DNA from: Rosa chinensis | Lineage: Eukaryota > Streptophyta > Magnoliopsida > Rosales > Rosaceae | Assembly: GCF_002994745.2 (NCBI RefSeq) | Contig: NC_037092.1 | Span: 68,299,823-68,363,822, forward strand | Direction of reading: 5' to 3' | Length of the DNA stretch: 64,000 nucleotides | In this document: positions 24,010 through 35,884 of the stretch, piece by piece | Layout: each line of letters starts with the position of its first letter | Numbering within the stretch: the stretch's first letter is position 1 | Position numbers and translations under genes: made by a program | The notes under the pieces: model-generated | What the model was told of the DNA's origin: nothing | Database searches by the model: none | The model's input: the letters and a program-made list of their open reading frames with translations, nothing else

Positions 24010-24600
24010 AAATAAGAGGCGTAGGTCCTTGTTACCACCACGAGTTATAAGCATGAGAAGAAATTTAATTTATATTTCTCTTTTAGTCAAATCTGGTTGT
24101 AGACTTATCATTGGTAATAAAGGAATTATTATTTCTAAAGATTTTGTTCGGATTGATTTTGGTGTGATTATGAATGATTGCTTACAATTAAATTGTTCAC
24201 AAAGTCAACAAGAAAATTCACTTGTTGAAAACAATAACACATGAAGTAACACTTCAACAGGTGGTAAAAGAACTAAGTGTAATGATAAGTCTCCATATTT
24301 ATGGCATAGAGTCCACATTTGAAAAGAGAGATTGAAAATTCTGTTGAAAAACAATATTCTAAATGAACTTGATTTGATTTGGAAGATTGTGTTGAATGTG
24401 TAAGGAAAAAGTAACTAACTTAAGGGAAAAATAACTAAGTTAAGGACAAAGACTGCACACATAAGCCAAACTCTTTTAGAACTCATACACACTGACTTTT
24501 TGTCCATTTAGAACTCAAACCATATGTGGAAATGTGTATTTCATCACTTTCATAGATATTGGCCCTTTTTCAAGAAAAGAATAAATTAATTTCAACGACA
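24010..24600 (+). pseudogene. Ty1/copia pol remnant (pre-integrase and integrase start)
   Basis: SMRRNLIYISLLVKSGCRL and IIISKDFVRIDFG match the segment before the integrase in copia polyproteins. LWHR and a KERLKILLKNNIL segment correspond to the gag-pre-integrase zinc region, followed by RTHTH near 24480. Stops occur from 24242 on. No LTRs were found around it and it is absent from the right duplication unit. Confidence 0.7.
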
Positions 24601-24838
24601 TTTAATTTGCATCATCTTCTATTATATGGTACTACCAGCAACTTGTTCTGCTGATTTTATATGCATATGCGCGCACCATCTTCAATTCAAAGAGCTAACT
24701 TGAACATACATGTGAGCAATCTAAATCCAACGACATTTGCCTTTTAACAGTCGCAGAATCCATCATATATGCACCTCATTTTCAGTTCAGAGAGATGACT
24801 TGAACATATATATGGTAATCTAAATCCAACGACATTTG

Positions 24839-25100
24839 CCTTTAAACAGTCGCAGAATCATCGTATATGCTTCCTCTACCTTTTCATGTTCCATTTCTAA
24901 TTAAAACCAAAGGTTACTTTCATTAACCATATATTAAGTCCTATCTATCCATGCCAATTATATAACTCTACCTTTAAACAGTCGCAGAATCATCATATAT
25001 GCTTCCTCTAACTTTTCTTGTTCTATTTCTAATTAAAACCAAAGGTTACTTTCATTAACCATATATTAAGTCCTATCTACCCATGCCAAGTATATAACTC
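24839..25100. repeat. 132-bp tandem duplication
   Basis: A unit starting CCTTTAAACAGTCGCAGAAT begins at 24839 and again at 24971. Both include AACCAAAGGTTACTTTCATT and ATATTAAGTCCTATCTA. A shorter third match (ACAGTCGCAGAATC) lies just upstream at about 24749. Confidence 0.85.
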
Positions 25101-25249
25101 TCTATCTCTGCCACCACCTCTTGACCATTGAATACTCTCCAAAACTTGCATGTCTATGCAAGATTAAAACTAAATCCGACTACCAAGGACTTAATATAGT
25201 TAAATAAAATCAATTTTCAATTATGAATAAAAAAATAAAAAATTAAAAT

Positions 25250-25516
25250 TAAAATTAAAATTTTTAAATCGTGCATAATTGTGGATAGCCTAAGCACGGC
25301 TCATTTAATGACCTAGCATGTGGCCTGTTTAATGGCTCGGTACAAGCACGGCCCGACACGATATGGGCTTAGGGTCAGGCGGGGCTTAACGTTCAAGTAA
25401 TTAAAGGGACCAGTATGAGCCCGAACATGATAATAAATTGGCCAGCTCGAGCACGACATGAAGCATGAATAGGCCCACCTAAAATGGGTAGGGGCGGCCC
25501 GTTTGCCACCTCTACT
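25250..25516 (-). repeat. Short non-autonomous repeat (AGAGGTGGCAAACGGGCC type)
   Basis: The minus strand begins AGAGGTGGCAAACGGGCCGC at 25516, a start common to hAT-like MITEs in plants, and is rich in GGGCC/GAGC words. The related copy at 60370-60596 occupies the same place in the right duplication unit, so it predates the duplication. Confidence 0.5.
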
Positions 25517-26213
25517 TGAGGTACGAATTGGAGTAAAGAGTTTTGTAGGTACCAAAAAATATATATCGCAATAGTTCAAGTACCATTAGAGTTTTTACTC
25601 TAAGAAAAAATTTCAAAGACGAAGTAATAAAGTAATTAGGCTTCATAACCAAAATTAATTGGTAATAGATGAAGTTGACATCTATTACCAACATACTAAA
25701 CCAAATAAAGAAATTAAATAGAGATCGAACATATGATCATTAAAAAAAAAAGAAAAAAAAAAAAATTCATCATGTGAATGAACAATATCGTATCATATAT
25801 TAAAAACTTCGTAAGAATACAGTGTGATAAAAGAACTCTTCTATATTATTTTGTTATAAGCAATACTGTAAATACTGTCTTTTTTACTACAACTACCTTG
25901 TGCCTCACAAAGTTAGATCAACGATCCACTGGGAAGGGATTCTAAAAACTAGCATGCACTTGCACCATCAGGACAGAACAAATGGATAACATCGAGTGGA
26001 TTTTTTGGTTATTAAAAAAAAAAAAAAAAGTTGACTACAAATTTCAAGGGTTGAGATCCCCTAATAGGTGTTGGGTCACTTGCACTGCCGGTTCATAGAA
26101 AATTTTTCGTCAATACTGATCACATGGTCATCCCTTAACATTAATTCTTTACTATAGGTCTACAGCTATAAACTTTTCTGAAAAATAAAAATATAAAATA
26201 CTTAACTGGCCCT
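25517..26213. other. 3' flank of the left NFD4-like pseudogene
   Basis: Non-coding, AT-rich sequence collinear with 60597-61328 downstream of the intact copy. No gene seen. Confidence 0.6.
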
Positions 26214-26477
26214 CTATGATCTTTTGGAGTAGAACTTTCTTGTTCTTGCATATAGCGTTAAAGCTAGGACAGTCCCTAACGTACAGAGACTACCCCAGAT
26301 AATGAACGTGCTTCTGTAACAAGCCATTCCCAAGCAGCTACCATCTTCATCTCCTTCCTTGCGATAAAGAAGAGCAGATGAGTAGCCAAAAAGAAACGAC
26401 CCAACTGAGACATTCGCAACCACCACATTGTGATTTATTTAGAATTTCTTGGTCCCGAATAGTTCTGTGGTTATGGA

Positions 26478-29400
26478 CAGTGGCGGACGCACAGTGGGAC
26501 GAGCGGGGGCAGCTGCCCCCACTGAGCTTTTGACATTTGGCAACTGACCTTTTTTCTTCTTTTTTTTAATATGGGCCATGTTATACGTTGACACTTTCCT
26601 GTCTAATATGTATATATATATATATATATATGGACATAAGTACGGTTGCATCTCACCAAATCTCTATCATTCGTATATAATTTTATATATGCAAAGGCAT
26701 CACCCTTTTCCCAGAGTCCCAGACGACCCCAGACCTTTTCTTCTTCTGTTTGTTCTACTGAGAATCCCCAAACAACCAAACTCAGTACTCAAACAACCAA
26801 ACTCAATACTTCCAGTCTTTGGTTCGAGTCTGACATCATCGACTCCTTTAGTTTTCCATATCTGCTCTTCTGCAACTCAGCCTTGGATTGATCATTGATG
26901 TATCTTAAAGGTTACTTCTTTATCTTCTAGTTTACTTCCCAAATATATGATTTTTTTGATTAGATTAAGTTACTCTTTTTTATGAAAATTGCAGTTGTGA
27001 AAAATTAAAGATGGAGAGATTCTTTAAACGAACATCAAATGAGTTATCATCACCCCTCATAGAGAGTGAAAGATCAAAACAGAGTTGGGTAGAAATTGAT
27101 TTGGCTAATCTTCCTTCTGATCCTGGAGAAAGAACTAAAATTTCAGATTATCATCCCGATATTAGGGATCAAATTAGAAGAGAGTATCTGCTAAGAGGTC
27201 CTTGTCAGCCTAGAAATCATCAGTTTGTCCAAACACAGTGCGGAGAAGGGAAACGAAGGTGTGTCTCTGATTGGTTTAATGACTTCCCTAATTGGTTAGA
27301 ATATAGCGTAGCCAAAGATGCTGCATTTTGTTTGTGCTGCTATCTGTTCAAATCAAATGTTGGTGAGCAAGGAGGAGGTGATTGTTTTACTGGTATTGGT
27401 TTTCAAAATTGGAAGAAAAAAGAAAGATTGCATGATCATGTAGGGAAGCAGAATAGTGTCCATAATCAAGCAGTGCAAAAATGTGAAGCTTTGATGAATG
27501 AAAAGCAGCATATTCGAAACATTATTGATTAGAATGTGCATCAATCCCGAATAGATTATCGAGCTCGACTAGAAGCTTCAGTTGATTGCATTCAGTTTCT
27601 TCTAAGACAAGGTCTTGCCTTTCGTGGTCATGATGAGTCAGAGAACTCAAGCAATCAAGGTAACTTTCTTCAGCTTTTGCAATTTCTCGTTGATCACAAT
27701 GATGAAGTGAGAGCTGTTGCATTGAAGAATGCTCCTGCAAATCTTAGATTGACATCACCTAGGATTCAAAAGGACATTGTTAATGCTACTGCTGTTGAAA
27801 CTACAAATGTTATTATGAGAAACATGGGTGATGCCTTTTTTTCTATCCTAGTTGATGAATCTAGGGATGTATCTGTGAAGGAGCAAATGGCTGTTACCTT
27901 TCGTTATGTGGATAAAAATGGGTGTGTGATTGAATCCTTCATAGGCATTGAACATGTAGCGAGTACTACTGCAATCTCACTTAAGAAAGCTATAGATGCA
28001 CTATTCTGTAAACATGGACTAAGCTTCTCTAGGCTACGTGGTCAAGGTTACGATGGCGCCAGTAATATGAGTGGAGAACTTAATGGTCTGAAGACCCTTA
28101 TTTTGAAGGAGAACTCGAGTGCTTTTTATGTTCATTGTTTCGCACATCAGCTTCAATTAGCTTTGGTCGGTGTAGCCAAGAAACATGAAATTGTAGGTGC
28201 TTTCTTTGCATCAATTGGTAGTGTTGTAAACATTGTTGGAGCATCTTCTAAACGTTGAGACATTCTGCGAGAAAAGCAAGCTCTTAAAGTCATTGAGGCA
28301 CTTAAAGTTGGAGAACTTACAAGTGGACATGGACTCAATCAAGAAACTGAAATTAAGGGTTCATGTGATACGCGTTGGAGCTCACATTATGGTACTCTTC
28401 TAAACTTTACTGTCATGTTTTCTTCCATAATTGATGTGTTGGATGAAATAGCATTTGATAAAGTGAGTTCTGATCAGAAGCATGAAGCTTTTATTTCTTT
28501 GAAGTTGCTGCAATCATTTGATTTCATATTCAGTTTGCATTTGATGAGAATTATACTTGGAATCACTCATGAGTTATCACAAGCACTACAAAAAGATGAT
28601 CAGGACATAGTGAATGCTATGGATTTAGTGAAAGTATGCAAGAGAAAATTCCAGACTTTTAGGGAGAGTGGATGGCTTTCTTTGTTTGAGCAGGTTGTTC
28701 TATTTTGTGGAAAAGAGAATATTAGTGTTCCAAACATGGATGATCAATATGTATGTCCAGGAAAATCAAGGCGTAGAGCTCCTGAAATGACAAATATGCA
28801 TTACTATCGCTTTGACTTCTTTTGTGCAGTAATTGATTTCCAACTTCAGGAGCTAGATAACCGTTTCAGTGAGGCTACTACTGAACTTCTCCTTTGTTTG
28901 GCATCTCTAAGTCCTAATTATTCATTTGCAACTTATAATACGCAAAGTTTGATGCGTCTTGCTGAGCTTTATCCTCATGATTTTTCTGCATCAGAGTTGT
29001 TGTTGCTAGAATGTCAGTTAGAGACTTATATTGATGATATACGATCTAACAACAAGTTTCAAGAATTGCAAGGGATTGCTAATCTTGCAAAGAAATTAGT
29101 TGAGACAAGAAAGCATAAGACATATCTTTATGTTTATTTGCTGATCACTTTGGCTCTAGTACTTCTTGTTGCAACAGCCTCTGTTGAAAGAGCTTTCTCT
29201 GCTATGAATATTATAAAGAATCGAATTCGCAATCGAATGGGAGATCAATGGATGAATGACTGCTTAATTGTATATCTTGAGAAGGATATATTCAATTCCA
29301 TTGACAATGAATCTATTATTCAGCGTTTTCAAAACATGGCACCTCGTAGAGGACAATTATAGATATGGAAGTACTCTGCTTTTCTAGGTATGTGCTCTTT

Positions 29401-29715
29401 TTTGTCTCTTGCAAGCTCTCTGTTTTGTTAAACCTTTTCTGCTATTGGACATTGATTTTCCAAGTTGAAGAGCTGAGCATGATAGTTTGTAATGAATGCG
29501 TCACATGAGATTTGTTAGTAAACCCTGTTTCTTTGATTGCATTCCTTTACTTCCTCTTTGGTGCAAATCTGTTAATGAATGAGTCACTTGAAATTTTCTA
29601 TTAAACTATGTTTTTTTGAATGAGTAAACTATGCTTCCCATTTGGTACAAGTTTGTTAATAAATGAGTTACTTGAAACCTGCCCCCAGTGATATATATTA
29701 CTGCGTCCGCCACTG
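26478..29715 (+). mobile_element. hAT transposon with TTF/DUF4371 transposase
   Basis: Terminal inverted repeats start CAGTGGCGGACGCA at both ends (26478 onward; complement ending 29715). The 8-bp target duplication GTTATGGA is perfect (26470-26477 and 29716-29723). The homologous place in the intact paralogue (near 61586) has a single GTTATGGA, a true empty site. The element is 3238 bp long. A TA microsatellite lies at about 26606-26632. Confidence 0.95.
27011..29362 (+). pseudogene. hAT transposase (zf-TTF, DUF4371, hAT dimerisation), two in-frame stops
   Basis: A single frame of 784 codons runs from MERFFKR to RRGQL. The zf-TTF region (residues about 75-165) has DWFNDFPNWLEYS and a CLCCYLF pair with a downstream His. 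The DUF4371 core (about 175-420) has ILVDESRDVSVKEQMAV and GQGYDGASNMSGE, which contains RNase H-like acidic residues. The C-terminal dimerisation region has TASVERAFSAMNIIKNRIRN. Only two lesions are seen: TAG at 27530-27532 and TGA at 28256-28258, both in an otherwise open frame, so inactivation is recent. It is related to the animal ZMYM1-like and plant TTF-type proteins. Confidence 0.92.
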
Positions 29716-31254
29716 GTTATGGACACTGCAATAGAAGTAATTGCTCCAGTGCACACTCCTATAATGGCGGTACTGATGATAAGAGAGACGTTAGCTGGGT
29801 TGAGAAGCAACAAAAAAAACTCCTGCCATTGGTGCTGCTAATGCCATTAGGAATGCAGGCCTTGAAATCATATACTTGCTTCGGAAAAACGAGAAAGGAG
29901 AAAATATTAGTAATTGGCTTCAAAAATATTTCTACCAAGCACATTCAACTCAAATATGACAATATACTTTTCAAAATGTTATTTAAAAAAATTACTGAAA
30001 ACTGGGGACGGGAGTAGTTACCTTGAGAAGAAATAGTCCAGAAGTGAAGGCATGAGACGGCCAAAGAACCCGGAGGAAGAAGATAAAGAAACCAGAGAAG
30101 AAGTCTTAGATGAGCCTCTTGACTCCGCTATCTGTCCCAAGGTGTTCAAGAACACAAGCCCAATTGTTGCACTGAAAAAATACACTAGGAAATGTAACCA
30201 GAAATCTATCCTTTGCACCATCAACTTCACTCCAATCTCCTCTCTAACACCAATCCCATGATGTACCTGTACCTCACCAACCTCATCATGAACCTGCACT
30301 GTACTATGTTCCTCTTCTTCTTCCTGTTTAACTACACCACTTTCTATGCTCTCAAGGCCATTCTGATCATCTATGCTGACATTGTACACTCTGTTCTCTC
30401 TGTCTAGGCTCCATTTTCTTGATAATTTTTCTCTGATTTTTACTACAATTGGGATTACCAAGGGGATCAGTAGGAACACTCCGGTACCTATCATTCTGTC
30501 TAAGCCGATCATTGATCCTAAACTGGCGATGACGGCATAGATTCCGGTGGCAATGGTCATCACAAACATCAAATTGAACCCCGCTGCCATGTTTCTCGGC
30601 TCCCCTGTTCCCACATCAATGTTTCTCACCAATGGTGCCACTACAGCACAGACTAGTAAAGGCAGGAGAGAGTTTAGAAGAAGATAGGCCTGTGCTCTCT
30701 TATGAGGTGAAGAAGAAAAGGCAGCACTGACAATATCTGTGTAGATTTTTGCACTCAATCCCTGGTAACTTGTTGTTAGTCCCACAGCAACCTGTTGGAG
30801 AAGCGGAAAGTTTCGAATACTAACAACATAGCAAACGGTATTGATCCAACAGACGCTATTGCCTGCCACCATGGTGAGCAAGAATATTTGCCAATATGCT
30901 GGAGATGAGATTTGGTTTGTTACGAATAGAAATTGGACGCCGTAGCCAATCAACCCGAGAAGTGATCCGATTATGAGGACTAGCCAAAGGGGAAGGTAAA
31001 TAGCAGCAATGCCGGAAAACCAACCAAAGAGTTTCCCTGCGTCGGAGGCAAAGACGAGATTGTTGATTTGTAGTTGGGACAAGGATAGAGTGTTCTTGAG
31101 TTGGGATGAGTAAGCAGGGAAGGTGGTGTTTGTTCCATTTATGGACTGAAGCCATATGATGGCCACTAGGCTTAACCATTGGAAAGCTTTTGATGAGGAA
31201 GACATGGCAAAGTAGGAGCCAAGATTGGTTTGTCTGTACATGCAATGAAAAGTT

Positions 31255-31268
31255 GGTATATTTATAAG
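31255..31268 (-). promoter_or_regulatory. TATA box of the pseudogene copy
   Basis: The minus strand reads CCTTATAAATATACC about 50-63 bp upstream of the ATG at 31205. The same element is conserved before the intact copy (63148-63162). Confidence 0.6.
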
Positions 31269-31455
31269 GTTAACCTGTATGTTAAGAGGAGAGTAGCGTT
31301 GTGTGAAAAGAGTGCAAGAGTTTTTTTTTTTTAAAAAGTGGTGCAACAGTAATGCTGGCGAAGCAGAATGATACGATCACCACACACGATAATGTCCATT
31401 AATTAATCCATTCGAGTTAAAGTGACAGGTAACTAAGCTAGTTGTCGAGAAAGAT

Positions 31456-33384
31456 AATCCAGCGGTTAGATTAATCTCAACGGAGGTAAAACCGCGTACT
31501 GTTTAGGAAAAATCATGTTTTGATACATGGTTGCAATTCCGATTCTAATTCGAATTTTATGTCCTTTTTCCTTCAAGTTTCTCCTTGTTATGGGTCATGT
31601 TCCTCTTTGTCATTGAGTTCCCTTTATGGAGTCTTCAGCCACAAGATTGACAATCGGTAAGTTAAACCAAACTGATTGAATTTCTTCTTGTTCAATTCCA
31701 TTGGTTTCATATTTATTAATATCATGACTCTTCTATACCATCTGCACTTAGATTCATCAATATTGTTATTTCCTAATGTAATTGGGTGCATTATAGAATC
31801 TTATTTTCTTTCCAATTCTTTGTCAAAGTTCATCACTGTTGAACTCGACCCGTGTAAAATAATCTGGAAAAATATTGCCTAGTATTGTTTGTTCTTTACT
31901 TTAACCTAGTCCTAGTTGACAATAGACATCCAAAAGATTGTTTCAAGACTGATTTCATGTCATTTGGACTTGAAATACATGTTTGGTGAGATTTTGAAGT
32001 AAACCCATGTTGCTGGAATTTTGAAGAAAGCTGCACAGTTCAATCTGTTTTCATCCAGCTTTCTCTTTCATCCATCTTTCCCATACTTCTCGAACTCCAA
32101 TTTGCTTGAAATTTTAGTATGTGGTACCTTCAACCTTGAATCTGGAAAGTTTCAAGTTCATCGCTCTTTAAAAATTCATTTTTACAAATTTTCTTAACTT
32201 GAGTCGTCCTGCTGCTTTTACATTCTTCTTATGTTTCTACTTTGATCATCATTAATCGGTTGATTAAATTTCCAGAGGTCATATGGAAACCTCCAAGTTC
32301 AGAATATAGCTGCTACTACTTTGAAAGTGGTTGTGAAGTTGGAGATGCATAATAAAGACTGGTGAAGTGAATTAACAATTTCCGCAATTTGGTAATAGGA
32401 TGACGAAACATGGAATTTGGTTGCACAAGCCAAAGGCAGGAGTATTGCTTGACCCGGAATAACATTCAATTAAAGTACTTTGATTTAAGGTAGGGAGACT
32501 TCACCCTAGTTAGTGCTCTTTTGTTTTATATATTCTTTTTATGTTTGAGGTGGTTTTTAAGATTAACACTTGAGTTAATGAGATGACTTGAGAGTGAGTA
32601 GGGCATAGCGACTTCCTTGGGTTTCGATCACTTAAACCTCTAGAGGATCCATACGGACGAGATAGTGTCTTTGAGGTGCGACACTAGTTCTAGGTGGTAT
32701 GGCGTATATGTAAATAGACACTCTCACTATTCTTCACTTGTTGTTGAAGATTTAAATCTTCGGTGAGGATGTAGTTGGCTAGTTTTAAACCGATCATCAG
32801 GTTTGATTTTACTAGAATACTCATTCAATTTCATATGGTTTTACAATGGGAGACCTTTTATTTATTTTATTTTATTATATTTTACTCAATTGGCGCTAAT
32901 TACTATTTGGATTTCAAACCTAGTTAGGGTTGATGTTTGAGCAACAAGAACGAGAGCTCACCCCTACCATAGTTAGTCTTGTAGGTATTGTGCACGAGGA
33001 TTTCGGAGGATTTTGGGATTGATCTGGGTGCTATATTTTTACTTTAACCATTCGATATAATTGCCTTCACATTTTATTCACCTCTACTTGATTGTCATTG
33101 TTTGATTGAGGTGAATGTTAACTTGTATTTGTTAATCATTGTTTAGCTTCTTAAATTTTTAATCAAATAGTCTGAACCAAAATAGAATTTTTTTTCAATG
33201 TTATAATTTGATGATTTAGTTTTGTTTCACTTATGTAGTTATGTTTGGAAAGCAGTCTTGACATTGTTTTAGTTATACTGTCTGTTGATCACCTCACTTT
33301 AAACTTTACGCTTTCCTCCAACTCTTACCATTTTAAAATGTTCGATTTTTAAATAAATTGTCTTATGAGTAGAGTCCATCTTAT
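31456..33384. other. Non-coding, possibly LTR-derived
   Basis: No supported ORF. A part at 32480-33060 has the word order seen in 17040-17230 (a control-like segment with CTAGTTCTAGGTGGTATGG, GTAGTTGGCTAGTT, then GTAGGTATTGTGCACGAGGA), which suggests an old LTR or leader sequence. I cannot define its borders. Confidence 0.3.
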
Positions 33385-33738
33385 CTTGTGCTCTTAGGCC
33401 ATGTTTGGTTCGCAAAAAGAAGCATCAGGAAATGAAACTTGTTCCTTTCCTGCGTTTGGGATGCAAAAGGAAAGGAAATCGTTTCCTAAAGGAAGGGAAA
33501 ATAAGGGGGAAAGTGGCTCCTTCCAAATCTCAAAGAAATCACTTTCTCCTCTTCTTTCTTTGCATTTATTACTCACAACATATTATTTTATTATATTATT
33601 GACAAACTTTTAACAACTTTCCTTACGTTACCAAACATCGGAATGGAAAGTTATTGGGAAATTTCATTTCCCTTTCTATGGGAAAGACAAAAGAATTACT
33701 TTCCTTTCCGTGAACCAAACGAGGCCTAAGAGCACAAG
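33385..33738. mobile_element. MITE with GGCC(A/T)...GTTTGGTT inverted repeats
   Basis: The left end GGCCATGTTTGGTTCGC (33397) and right end complement GGCCTCGTTTGGTTCAC (ending 33726) are the frequent plant GGCC-TGTTTGGTT termini. The inverted match extends 12 bp further out (CTTGTGCTCTTA, 33385-33396, and its complement 33727-33738). The interior is AG/CT-rich without coding capacity. Confidence 0.75.
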
Positions 33739-34039
33739 AAATACTATATATGGATATTAAGAACCAAAAATAATCATTTTAATCATTCCATTACGAGTAA
33801 CTCTTTCTTCTTAAGAAGCTTGTAGAGAATGCAGATTTTAAATCTACTACCAGGTTAATTCTGACTTAAGGAAAGATAGCCTAATAAGCCTACTACCAAC
33901 CTACTTTGGTGGATATTGGCACGGCCATGTATGAAGACATTTTTCTTTGGGATTATTTGTGGTATGGTTTCTTGCCAATTGCAACGACATATCAACCTAA
34001 AAAGTAAATATCAATCATGTGCCATATCCTCAAATTGGA

Positions 34040-34835
34040 GATCAATCTCCATTTGAACACTTGCATGGTTCTCCTCCTTATTCTACTTCGATCTCTTAGT
34101 CTTTGGGTCTGCTTGCTTTGTCCTTCTCCAACCTCATGAATGTACAAAATTAGAACTTAGAGCCCGTCTTTGTTGTTTTCTTAGATATGGGATTGATCAG
34201 AAAGGCTACACTTGTTGGGAGCCTTCCTCTAATCGTCTTCATGTCTCTCATCATGTTGTCTTTTGGGAACATAAAATGTTCTCCTCATTGTCCTTGTTCC
34301 ACGTACATACCCTCTTCCACTATTTCATCATTTTTTACTAATTGTTCGGTTGACTTGTTTGATGTCACTATAGGTTCTTCCATTGATGTCCCTATCATTG
34401 GTTATGCTGATCTTATTGCCCCGCCTCAAGGTTTTGCTTCATCTAGTGATCCTCACATTGCCTCTGACACTTCTCTGGCTTCTTCTTCTACTGATTCATC
34501 TATTAATGATTCTTTTGAGTCATCTGCTGATGATTCTTCTTGTTCCTCCTCTTCTATGGATCATTCACCTCTTTGTCATTCTACTTGGGTAAGACAACCA
34601 TCCACTATTCTTGAGGGTTTTCATTATTATTCAGCTATTCTTCCCTTACATGAGCCACAGTCCTACCGTGAAGCTTGTTATAATCCTGTTTGGCAGCAAG
34701 TAATGACTGAAGAATTACAGACCTTAGACAAAACTCACACATGAGATTTGGTTGATCTTTCGCTTGGCAAGTTTGTTGTGGGTTGTAAATGGATATATAG
34801 AATTAAGACTTGCTCTGATGGCTCTACTTGCCTTT
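34040..34835 (+). pseudogene. Ty1/copia pol remnant (integrase end to start of reverse transcriptase)
   Basis: One frame gives a CCFLRYGIDQKGYTCW and HHVVFWEH segment, the integrase C-terminal region. Another (34187-34744) runs through a Ser-rich linker to EACYNPVWQQVMTEELQTLD, followed after a TGA (Trp in the family, 34742-34744) by LVDLSLGKFVVGCKWIYRIK, the entrance to the copia reverse transcriptase. The match stops near 34830; the catalytic YVDD region is absent. It is not joined to the remnant at 24010-24600. Confidence 0.8.
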
Positions 34836-35289
34836 TTCCGCCATTCCATAAGGTAGCTTATTCACACTGCCCACTGGGCAGCCTCTCTTCCCCTTAGGTT
34901 GTTCAATATTTCTAGAAGGGCCCTCCATCAATCCCATAGTCACTTCATCAAGATTTTTCTTTCCAACAACTAAACTCAATCGCGTTTCTTTTGTGGAGAA
35001 ATTGCTACCTCCTCACCTTCTTTTAGGAGTCTTTGCCTTATGATTGGTGCCGTATTATTTTGTGGCTCCTCCAATTCTCGAATCTACACGTGCCTTCGGT
35101 GTTGATGCATAGCCACAACTGATGGAGAGAGGAAGGCTTCTAGAATACTGCACGGGATTTGAGCCTTGAGCACTACGGTTTGGTTATTTGCCAAACCCCG
35201 ATTGACATTGGATCTTGTTCCTTCAGTCCCACACAACATAGCAAGTGCAATAGGCTAAGCCATATATTGCTCCCACTGGGTTCTCACTA

Positions 35290-35884
35290 TCCTTTATCAA
35301 TTTCGGCCCGAGCATGAAAGGGCTACATGGGTGACAAATCCACAACGACTAAATAACTTGTCATCCTAAACTGGACCAAGACGTAGTCTTCCACCCAAAA
35401 ACGGCATTCGAAAAGCAGTGGCTATACATAATCAATCTCTGCTCTTATACGCAGAACCCTAGTGCGAAATGTTGGCCGGTCATACTCTTTGAACTCCCCC
35501 AACGTGCTACCAATTAGCCGCATGATAGGTTCCGATCGAAATGCAAGAGGCACACCGTGCAGCACTATCCAGTAAGACGATGACTTTAAAGGCATGGCCA
35601 CTGCCTGATTGATGCCATCTTAATTAGTCTGTCAATGCAATCGGGGCTCTGTGGGAATCCAATGGTCCTCCTTTTCAAACCCTAACTTTATCAGCCGAAT
35701 CTATAAAGAAGAAGAGAACTCGATCGTCTTCACGAACCTCTATAACTTGAAGAATACCATTAACTCTCCTTGTATATCTAAACATTCCTAGAAATAAAAG
35801 ACGAGAATACTCCCTCGTCGTGAGAAGTCTGCCAACCAAGAAGACTTCAGGTTGTCGCAAACCCTTGGACAGACTCATGTCCAC
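35290..35884 (-). pseudogene. LINE ORF1 (DUF4283) fragment
   Basis: Minus-strand translation from 35884 gives PEVFLVGRLLTTREYSRLLF, then after frame changes a WIVLHGVPLAFRSEPIMRL and IGSTLGEFKEYDR segment and an LRIRAEIDYV stretch. That order (LVGKxLT..., FWVRIHGLPL, IG..LG, RIRVxID) is the plant LINE ORF1 nucleic-acid-binding protein. Several stops occur. The downstream zinc knuckle is not clear. The sequence before it (34840-35290) is unassigned and may belong to the same relic. Confidence 0.65.

Larger units (their letters stand above)
26214..31205 (-). pseudogene. NFD4-like / nodulin-like MFS transporter, inactivated copy
   Basis: Exon 1 (30022-31205) is open and encodes 394 residues of the nodulin-like domain and loop, about 95% identical to the intact paralogue. 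The annotated start is the ATG at 31205 (MSSSSKAFQW), not an upstream Met, because the paralogue shares only this one. Exon 2 is 29724-29891 plus 26214-26469 and has four lesions. The acceptor AG is CG (29892-29894 reads CGG on plus, CTG in the paralogue). An eight-A run at 29812-29819 replaces seven A, shifting the frame. A hAT element lies at 26478-29715. Ser is replaced by TAA at 26439-26441. Exon 1 could still make a truncated protein. Confidence 0.93.
22033..31455. repeat. Left copy of a segmental duplication
   Basis: It is collinear and in direct orientation with 56013-63325. Matching anchors: GTGTAACT...GAGTAAGCATCAGC (22033/56013), ATTGGGTCTAATTATTAGTCC (23858/56338), the flank at 25201/60321, the NFD4-like gene (26214-31205/61329-63079) and the upstream flank ending near 31450/63320. 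The left copy carries the MULE at 22325-23818 and the hAT at 26478-29715, which the right copy lacks. Confidence 0.9.

Noticed and set aside
24749..25100. CRISPR-like or satellite array
   Set aside because: Only two full copies of 132 bp plus a partial one; a simple tandem duplication in a plant genome.
30018..31346. Upstream Met (31346) as start of the left NFD4-like gene
   Set aside because: The extra N-terminus covers the conserved TATA region and is not shared by the paralogue.
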